Below are positions 55,926 to 64,000 of a stretch of DNA of 64,000 nt, piece by piece. The stretch spans positions 1 to 64,000 of the forward strand of contig CAMXCT020006754.1 in assembly GCA_947184155.2 (NCBI GenBank). Direction: 5' to 3'. Below the pieces are notes generated by a model, which worked only from the letters and a program-made list of their open reading frames with translations, did no database searches and was not told the DNA's origin. Source of the DNA: Cladocopium goreaui (Eukaryota; Sar; Dinophyceae; Suessiales; Symbiodiniaceae). Position numbers and translations under genes: made by a program. Numbering within the stretch: the first letter of the stretch is position 1; the number at the start of each line of letters is the position of its first letter.

Positions 55926-57329
55926 TGAGCGAATAAAACACAATCAAATCAAGGAGCATTTCAGGCAACTAAATCAGAGGTACTGATCTATGTAAGGTCT
56001 ATGTAAGGCCTCTGCAAGGCAATATCCCCACAAAATAAGGCCTTATGTGACAGAATATGATACAGTACCTCTGTTTCAGGATCCTGAAATTCCCATGAAT
56101 TAAACATAATTAAACACACGCTAAATTATTGCAGGTTGATTAGGTGGATTCATCACAATCAAATGGACGATTTCGAATAGCGGGTAACGGCATACGATGA
56201 TTTGAACGTGCATATATACCATCCGCCAAACTAAGATAAACAAGTAAGGGAAACCCTACTTGTTAAAAAAAAAATCCTGCATCTACATGTCTGATGGGTT
56301 TGGCAGTTCTACATATACTGTAAATTTACGTGATGGGCCCTTAAGGCTACCCTACATATCCCCAGTGAAGTATGCAATGTCGAAGGGGTTGCCCGCTGGT
56401 TGAGTGCACCACCCAGCTTATGTCATCATACCCAGTGAGATCCAGTGAGGAGAGGGTCCCCTAGTGATTTCCATTGGAACATGAACTAATTGGTGGTTTC
56501 AACTCCTCTGAAAAATATTAGTCAGATTGGATCATCATCCCAACTATTGGGGAAAATAAAACATGTTCCAAACCACCAACCAGTGAAGGAACCAAGCATC
56601 TGATCCAATTCATCGTAGATGCCGTCAAACTCCTGGCCGACAAGGACGGTTTCTGGGAAGCTGTCGGGACAGCAAAAATGTCACACAGAAGCCCCTGTTG
56701 TAACTTGTAACCCTTGGCATGGCCAAGGGTTAACCCCTATAGAAACTTGGCGCGAAGTCCGTTTGATACTGTAGGTTTATCATGGTTTATCATTTCCAGT
56801 CCATGTCAGTTGCTCACATGCCCAAAAACATTCTCTCTGGATTTGTCGACTTGAAAGGAAATGGACGGCAACAATATGGACCAGCTGCCACTTCTGCAGC
56901 GCAAAACAAAGCTGGTTTGCAACCAAAAATGAATATAAAAAACAATTCAGATCATCACCCCACACACACACACATATATATATATATGTATATAATAAAC
57001 CAAGTAACAGACCACCTCCATTGGGGTTCATTCTTGGGTACACTCACCCACCGCGGAATGGTGTGAAATGACCCATATCGGGTTTACCATGGTTTGCCAC
57101 ATGTTACCACATTATGCCACATTATCCATTATAATTCTATTTCATCTATTATGTGGATCACTATTCATACCTATTCATATATCATCCCTCAAACGTCACT
57201 GATTGCAATCCTCATCCCAAATAGAACAACACAAATGGAACAAATGAAACATATATAAAAAAACATGAATATTAAGATACACATTCACAAGTATTTGCAT
57301 TATATTTTTTTTTGAAAAAACATATATCA

Positions 57330-57445
57330 GCGATCATATTTTCCAACCCAACCATACAACCGCCCCGTCCGGATGCTTTACGACTCGCCTGTTTATGGCG
57401 CTGATCATCTTCCACACGTTGACCTCGAGGTGGAGGAACGCAACT
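57330..57445 (-). CDS. Candidate exon with LEVNVWKMISAINRRVVK
   Basis: Between a CCAG acceptor-like site and AT-rich flank, one minus-strand frame reads LHLEVNVWKMISAINRRVVK then HPDGAVVWLG. A second frame (PPPRGQRVEDDQRHKQ) is also open. Base composition is distinctly more GC-rich than either flank, which supports an exon but does not fix the frame. Confidence 0.35.
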
Positions 57446-58244
57446 GGACGACACTTATGTAAGCAATGTTCAAACCCCTGGCAGTTGATGCTGATGGTTA
57501 CCAGGATTTTTCAACCATCATTCATGTCAAAAAGGGGGGCTTGATGATCTTTAATATTCTTTAATTATCATGAAAACATGGAGCGTAATTTAAGATAATC
57601 AATGGCTGGTTGATGATTTGCTCGATGTACTATCCAGTGAGGGTTACGATCCATGAGCTCGTAGCAAATCGCGATCCACTCACTGGGATAGATTGGGATC
57701 TGTTGTTGTGTTAGACCTTTTATGCAAAAATTATTCAGCCGTTAAATGCTGGGATGCACATGTAGCACAGAACCTGGTAATCAATCAACCTCGGAAACTG
57801 GGATCCCAACATGGACAAATCCAGCACATTTCACCGAGGTTTCTCTTGGGGAGGGTACAGGGGCCTGCACTGGGCCCATGTTCACCCACAAATCTATAGG
57901 AATTCTCTTGGAGTCAAATCTGTGGCTTCCCTGTAATTAGCCACCAAAGCACTCACATTTTCCAAAAGCATCCAAAAGCATTTTTTGCAGCTGCGAAGGC
58001 GAAGCGACCACCGCGAACCCAAAAGATTTATGAATATTCCCATCCCGCTTGTATTAAACAGTCCACAAAAACACAAAAACCATGGCTTAGTAGAAACACA
58101 TATTGGGACCATTCAGCGGGTGTCTGGTCCTGGATTTGCTTAAGGGGCTCCAAAATAAATCCTCTCAATTCCCCAAATGATGAATTTCCTGGGAAATAAA
58201 GAATAACGTGAAACAAACCGCAAACCCAGGGGTGGGATTCTTCG

Positions 58245-58365
58245 ACTTTTGGTTTCCGGACGTTCCAGCTTCCGAATGTCATCGCTGTTTTTGGCCACGT
58301 CCACATCGTGAGCCGCACTCTTCACCTCTTGGATGACGGCCCGGGGAAGCCGGGAATATATGCAG
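58245..58365 (-). CDS. Candidate exon with RLPRAVIQEVKSAAHDVDVA
   Basis: Minus-strand frame after a CCCAG acceptor, reading RLPRAVIQEVKSAAHDVDVA and KNSDDIRKLERPETKS. Charged and helical, consistent with the coiled-coil exons nearby. Donor not certain. Confidence 0.4.
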
Positions 58366-59214
58366 CACTGGGTACGGCAACATGTCCATCTGAATGGTGA
58401 AGAAAAGTGCTGTGACACACGTCGAAGCACTGCCATTTTCCAACTGAGCTGCGTTTTAGTGATGTGTAGATGTGCGAAGACTGATGAGAGCCTCCTTTGA
58501 GTCAGAAAAACATGTTTAGATCATCCATTTATGGCTGTATACCTTCAACATGTCCGCTTAAAATCCATTTCTTATCCAACTATCTCTTGGATATGTTACG
58601 TTCGGATACGTTTGGCTTGACACTGGGCGATCAAGAAATGACGAACCGCCGAAAAACTCCACAGATGATCCCGGATATCCCAGTATGGGAAGGGGCAATG
58701 AGAAGGGGTATCCGTGAAAATCTCAGCCAAGTCTGGACTAATGACTGATGGATGGGTGATGGTAGCGACGGTAGCATCTGGATGTCTATGGCATCATTTG
58801 TAGTACAGCATTTCCATTCATTTCCAGAAAATGTCTATAGCCTTAGCCACGCGTTCCCACTGTACAGAACCCACCGACCTTTTGCATATAGCGGTATCAC
58901 GGTATCACTCTTGTGCTGCTGGTTTAGCTGCTCTCGCTGCTGTTGCGGGGGTGTTGGTTATTCCTGTTCCGCAGAGTCACTAGAATCGTTTATTTGCTCA
59001 ACGTTTTCAGGGCTCTTTTGAGTATACTCTCTACTGACCTTGGTGGTTTACTGATCCACTGCTAATGCTCAATTTCCATTGGGACAAATGGTAAACCATT
59101 TATAAAACCATGATAAACCCATCTAATCCCGAAAACGCTGGATATTCTGAGAGTATGGCAGCCCTATCCAGCAGAAAGCACCATACTGAGCCACCGGACA
59201 GTGAGGCTGTTCAC

Positions 59215-59248
59215 CTCGTCTCGCATCTTCCCAATGTCACGCTTGCAC
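59215..59248 (-). CDS. Candidate 34 nt coiled-coil micro-exon
   Basis: CGCCAG acceptor, then CKRDIGKMRDE, then GTGAAC donor. Its heptad-like charge pattern resembles the micro-exons at 61847 and 63634. Confidence 0.35.
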
Positions 59249-59954
59249 CTGGCGAAGGGAAAGGGCGAACGCAGAGTCAATGGGCTGGTCATGGTTGGTT
59301 GAAGGGAAATAATTTTACTGTACACACAACGACTGGTTTGTACATGTTTCATCATGTTTCTACCATGCACACAAATGAACATGGGGATTTCTCCTGTATC
59401 TGGGATTCGGTAAAATGCCGTGTGGAAATACAGGTTGCAGTATAGGGATTCCGGGATATGCTGGGGCCAGAGGTCGACAGCCCAGCAAGATGGTTTCTGA
59501 TGTCGTTGTTGCTGTTGCTTGGAGACTTTTCATTGGTGGTTACAGTATACACCCTCCGGGTGATGAAAGAAGAGTTAGAAACAAACAGAGCTTTCTTTTG
59601 GAGGGTGACTGCAGTCAATGTTCCCATTGCTGTCTACTTATATAACATTCTGCACCACACACACACACATTTTTTGCCGTTTGGATCTGCGACACAATAC
59701 ATGCATTTGTGAGTGGATAGTATCCTCACGGCTTCTGGTGATATACTGCACTTTCAGCTCATTGATACACTAATATTGGTGCTTTGTTTGATCTCCTTTT
59801 GCAACCTTCAATTTAACCAATCTATAGAATCTATACTGTACCTTTTTGTTGATCACTTCCCCTCCCTTTAGCCTTTCCAGGTTTGAGCAAAAACAAACAG
59901 GCAATTTGCGGCAAAGCCAAATGGCAGCTGGGTTCCCCCACTCGCCGGTGGCTC

Positions 59955-60006
59955 CTTGCAACGCTGCAAGGCGTAAGTCCATGGCATTCAGGTGCTTCTG
60001 GCTGTC
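59955..60006 (-). CDS. Candidate coiled-coil exon (DSQKHLNAMDLRLAALQ)
   Basis: ATCCAG acceptor followed by DSQKHLNAMDLRLAALQ in an open frame. The donor is ambiguous (AAG followed by GAGCC). Helical and leucine-rich, on the same strand as its neighbours. Confidence 0.4.
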
Positions 60007-60289
60007 CTGGATGAGGTCCATCAACCAAAACCTCCATCCTTATCCTCCTTCTTCCTCTTGGACGTTTAGGAATAGTGGACAGGGACAATCATCCATAATC
60101 AGAGAATCATATGGTATCATATGCAATCCATTGCAATCATATACCTCTCTCTCTCTCCTTTCAGCCTGAAGCAACCCTACGATTCATCCATTCGCATCCA
60201 TAGGCATCCATAACTACCCATCAGCATCCGTGTTCACTAACGTCAGAGACCTCCATTTCTGGCCGGAAAAAAAGACTCCCCCACCTTGC

Positions 60290-60365
60290 TACCCTTGTTC
60301 TGCTGCTGCTCCAGGGATTCCATTCGCTCCGAGGTTGATCTCTGCAAGTCCTCTCCCTGGCGCCA
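60290..60365 (-). CDS. Candidate coiled-coil exon (WRQGEDLQRSTSERMESLEQ)
   Basis: GATCAG acceptor, then WRQGEDLQRSTSERMESLEQ and QQNK, followed by GGTAGC or AAGGTGGGG as donor. Clear amphipathic heptads (L, M, L at spacing 7-4). Confidence 0.5.
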
Positions 60366-60601
60366 CTGATCGATAGAGCCCATTCGTAGACATCTAATCC
60401 CACTAAGAATGGCCTCACTAAATTATAATCTGGTCGTCATCTAACCTGGTCAAAGCAAACCGCCCATTCATAGACATGTGCTTTCTGGCCTTCTATGTAA
60501 TCCATCTTCTACATTCGTTCCATCATATAAGATCATAGAAGTACGCACAAAATGTCCCATGAAAAGAGGTGATTTCCAATATATTCCCATTCTCTCGCTA
60601 C

Positions 60602-60690
60602 GGGCGACAGGGCGTAAAGATGTCCTGCTTCGCCATGGCCGAATGCACTGAACTGATGCGCGACTCCATCTCTTCTTTCTGGACATCTAT
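60602..60690 (-). CDS. Candidate coiled-coil exon (IDVQKEEMESRISSVHSAMA)
   Basis: GGCCAG acceptor, then IDVQKEEMESRISSVHSAMA and KQDI, with a GTAGCG donor at 60601. Strong coiled-coil pattern. Confidence 0.5.
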
Positions 60691-61076
60691 CTGGCCAGGT
60701 GGCACGGTGGTGTCGACTTGCAAAAGAAATGGTGATGTTCACATCATAAAGTCAAGTGAGTCAAGTGCCCTATATTGGGGATCATTTCCTCTAAAACCAT
60801 CTATGACGTTTATTTTTGTTGATTTGTAAGGCAAAGGCTACCTGACAAATTTCCGCTATTATTGACTGCCCCACTTTCAAAGGATGGTTTTGGAGCACAA
60901 GGAATGCACAGATTTGCTGTATGCGATTTGTTAACACACACACACACACGCACATGTATATAATACTGTATATAGATGTGCTAGACTATACACGTGTATA
61001 TATCAGGGTTCAGATAAGGGGGGAGGAGTTGTGCAGATGGTTTTGGTAGATACAGAGCGGAATGCACAGGGTGCAC

Positions 61077-61470
61077 AACTACAAAATGCAAGTGCATGTA
61101 CTTTTTTTTCAGCTACAAAATGAAGAACATAACTCTTTCTGGCTCGGAAAATAATTCAAAACCAGTACTACAAAATCCAATGCATCTGAAGTCAAAAAAA
61201 TAGCTGAACGTCGGAATTTCTAACATGATTTTTCCCAATGACATTTTGTAGTTGGGTCTTTGCCATCCAAAGTTCCGACCAACATAAATTCGGAGAACAT
61301 TTTGTAGTTGTCAATGAGATTTTATGTTGGATGCTTCAACATTCAACTTGTACAACTACAAAATGCTAATGAAATTTTATGTTGGATGCTTCAACTAACT
61401 CAACATATACAACTACAAAATGAAAATGCATGATTGGAAAGGAATCAACTACAAAATGATTCCAAATACA
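61077..61470. repeat. Cluster of AACTACAAAATG motifs in both orientations
   Basis: The 12-mer or its complement CATTTTGTAGTT occurs about nine times in under 400 bp, for example near 61078, 61110, 61244, 61300, 61352, 61411 and 61448. Two longer neighbouring copies share GAAATTTTATGTTGGATGCT or a close form. Confidence 0.7.
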
Positions 61471-61846
61471 AAATGGGGGGCACAACCCCTCCTGTTTGTA
61501 CAAAAAAATGCTGGCTGGCAATCTGTACTGTAGCCCAAGTCCTCCCCATTTCGTAGCTGAAATTTGAAGGAGGATGTGTATATAGCATTTGCATGTGATT
61601 GTGTGCAAACATATGTGCATATAATATCATATAATTGTGTATCACGGTTCGACGTACACATGTGTATTATAAGCAAATGTATTCACATATTAATATGTAT
61701 GTACAAACAAGTATAGTATAAATACATTTATCTATCCATTTTCTAAAGTAAGCGAATTCACACGTCTAAATATTCAAAACACCAGCTACGCAGAACATAT
61801 AAGACCATAACAAGTCCAGCTTCCACGCGGCCCGCGGGGCGCCGAC

Positions 61847-61894
61847 CTTGCCCTGCATCTCTTGGCTGGTCTGTCGATGTTGTACAATCATGGC
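61847..61894 (-). CDS. Candidate 48 nt coiled-coil micro-exon
   Basis: CGTCAG acceptor, AMIVQHRQTSQEMQGK, then AAG-GTCGGC donor. Length is a multiple of three and phase 0 at both ends. Confidence 0.45.
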
Positions 61895-62699
61895 CTGACG
61901 GACACCGTAGATGTGCGTTCTCTGCTTCAACATTCTTGTTCAATAATAATGTGGGAAACCCAATGCCATAAACCTATAAATATATAAATCTATACCATTC
62001 GCGGATGCCTTGTAGCACTCTTGAAAATTGAGATTTTGGGAATGGTTTATGGCACTGGGTTTTCCAGGTTACCACATTTCATTGATGGGATTTGACCAGA
62101 AATAATAGGATATGATTCAATATAATTATATATATATACATATATATATATATAATGGGATATATAACCAAGTTGGTAAACCCTACGCCATAAACAACTA
62201 CCATTTAAGGATATTTACTGTAAGAATAGTTGGTATAATGTGTACGACCTATTTCTGGTAAAAGTGGGGTGGTTTATTGCTAGGTTTACAGTTTACTGCA
62301 TTAGTTGCATTAGCATCAAAATGCATCAAGTATACTTTACAAAAGCCAAGAAAGCGATCAACCAGCGCTGTTTTTCTTTTGCACTGCTCATATCTACCTG
62401 AAATGGTGCACCAACCACAATGCAGCCAGTCCAAGCATTCCGCTAGCCAAAGGATAGAAGCATCAAATCCAAAACTTATAGTTTCGTAGCAACAATAGAA
62501 ACATGTCCAATAAATTTTGGTGTCCTAAATTGGGACCCCCAAATGGATGGTTTACAACGGAAAACCCCTTTAAAATGGATGATTTGGGGGGTACCCCCAC
62601 TTTAGGAAACCTCAATTTATGCTCATATCTTGCTATGGCCAGACACAGAAACATGTAGAAACATGTGGAAACATGAGGTAGAAACATCATCCCTTTTCG

Positions 62700-62872
62700 G
62701 GCGTTCCATCCTCAACATCAAGCATGTACACTTCAAGTCGATCCATTTCCAGTTCGTCGCCTCCAAAGAATTGCAATGCTCTTGGCGTTCGTCCAATCGT
62801 CTGCTCAAGGCGTTATTGTTTTCACTGCTTTCACCTGCCAGGAGTCGTTGTTTCAAATGTTTTAACAGTCTG
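62700..62872 (-). CDS. Candidate exon, frame uncertain
   Basis: Two minus-strand frames look like protein: RLLKHLKQRLLAGESSENNN with SRRLDERQEHCNSLEA, and, in the other frame, FFGGDELEMDRLEVYMLDVE. GC content rises here between AT-rich flanks. One may be an exon with the other a shadow. Confidence 0.4.
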
Positions 62873-63633
62873 CCAAGTCAGCCCAAGGCTATGGAGACTC
62901 ATGAGAAAGCAAAATGCAAGCACCAAGCATAGAGCAATCATCTTCCCACAAGTTCAAGATTTCAAACCATAACATTCGCAGGCTGAGTCATCCCAACAAC
63001 AGGGCTTTAAAAGTATGCGAAACCAACACCAAAAAGCAAAATAACACCGAAGGAGTTCCGAAGTCTGAAGAAGTTCCAAAGGAGTTGGATGTGTTGATCC
63101 TGCAGAACATGGTACTGCATGGCAAAAACCAAGCGACAGCCCATCAGCAAGTTTTTCTCAATCCAAGTCACGCAAAATGTCCACGGTTTTGCTGTTGATC
63201 TGGGCCACGGGTTTTTTTTAGGGTCTAGACTGTAGTCAGAGCAAACTAAAGCAGATTGTCTGCTGAAGCGCAAACAATGTCAATATGCGGTGCAAGTTTC
63301 AAAGTAGATCCGATATGATCCGATCATTTGTTTCTTTCAATGGTGATTCTTGGCAAGTATAGAGAAGTTGCCGAGGATTATTCAGCTTTGAGTTCCATGT
63401 TGGCTCCATAAGGACAATGTTGGGAAATGTTCAACAGATAAGGCTCAGACCACTTGGCAACTCCCGGCAGCTATGATCCATACTAAGTTTCATGATTTAC
63501 TGATTTACAATTAAAAAACACACAATATGTACATTAAATATGGGAATTTCCTTTAGTGGTACCCCCAAATCGCGCAATATCGCGGAATTTCATAGGGACT
63601 CTCCATGAAATCATCCAGCTATTCAAATCTGAC

Positions 63634-63678
63634 CTTCTCGTCCAAACTGGAGACTTCGGAGCGCATACGAAGTAAATC
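63634..63678 (-). CDS. Candidate 45 nt coiled-coil micro-exon
   Basis: TTTCTGCAG acceptor, DLLRMRSEVSSLDEK, then AAG-GTCAGA donor. Both splice sites are canonical and the length keeps phase. Confidence 0.5.
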
Positions 63679-63719
63679 CTGCAGAAACAAAAAAATGCAT
63701 AACATGGCGTAACCAAGGA

Positions 63720-63780
63720 AATCCAATGTATATATATATTATATAATATATATATATTGCATATATTATATATATATGAT
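63720..63780. repeat. TA microsatellite (one of several in 49-64 kb)
   Basis: Runs of TATATA also occur near 49780, 51115, 51245, 54007, 54275, 54705, 54730, 56970 and 62130. They lie between the candidate exons, as intronic microsatellites would. Confidence 0.9.
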
Positions 63781-64000
63781 GAGTCTGATTAGCGATTATT
63801 ATACATTGTATTGTTGACTATTGATTGGTACTAGCGGCTTACTAGCGTAATATCGATTATATATGACTGTATTTAATATATAGGCAACCTATCAAAATAG
63901 GGAACATATATGATGATGGATTGTTTCGGTACTGTTGTTGGTCTTAGTCGAATCATTATTGTTCATTGTATGTTATTATCATGTGTAAGTGAGGGTGACA

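Noticed and set aside
1..64000. Dinoflagellate spliced-leader relics, rRNA, tRNA or telomere repeats
   Set aside because: Looked for the conserved spliced-leader word and TTTAGGG arrays; nothing convincing was seen by eye.

Overview
This is a eukaryotic nuclear window, most probably from a dinoflagellate and plausibly Symbiodiniaceae or Suessiales (inference, about 0.7). The evidence is very repeat-rich, intron-rich DNA, two reconstructable genes whose introns include GC-AG boundaries, an N-terminal GIY-YIG Penelope-like retroelement, and a gene carrying the PPCSLF and KPTHL motifs I associate with a large dinoflagellate family. No rRNA, tRNA, spliced-leader relic or bacterial-type operon was seen.

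Layout. (1) 0.8-11.9 kb: a composite retroelement on the minus strand, bounded by two almost identical 440 bp direct repeats. In transcription order it holds a hairpin-forming tandem array of about 42 units, a small RS/proline-rich ORF, an overlapping unknown ORF, two more hairpin modules, an RS-rich coiled-coil ORF1, an in-frame TGA, a GIY-YIG reverse-transcriptase ORF and a last hairpin module. (2) 12-21.4 kb: low-complexity DNA, namely an 18/37 bp minisatellite, degenerate repeats and about 3 kb of ATGT/ATGTA microsatellite, with one possible EF-hand-like exon. (3) 21.4-25 kb: GC-rich coding fragments followed by AT-rich DNA. (4) 25.3-28.2 kb: a multi-exon plus-strand gene that I rebuilt exon by exon (methyltransferase-like, PPCSLF motif). 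(5) 29-48.4 kb: three arrays of one 200-246 bp satellite in the same orientation, interrupted by two gene blocks that are almost devoid of CpG. The first block is a single 1514-codon ORF joining a CENP-B/pogo-type DDE transposase to a Ulp1-type cysteine protease and a Cys-rich tail. The second has membrane-protein exons and three tandem paralogues of a zinc-ribbon/coiled-coil gene. (6) 49-64 kb: intron-rich DNA on the minus strand with a voltage-gated cation channel (S1 to pore helix), preceded upstream by short coiled-coil exons.

How it fits together. Retroelement ORFs share one strand and two are in the same frame, so they are likely expressed from one transcript. The DDE-Ulp1 ORF, its surrounding satellite and the CpG-poor neighbouring genes may be parts of one large accessory unit, but that is inference. 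The channel reading frame stops inside the pore helix about 0.7 kb before the satellite region; its missing exons either lie beyond the satellites or were lost.

Limits: all family calls are by eye from motifs. Splice sites were chosen by reading frame and consensus. Nothing was searched or computed.
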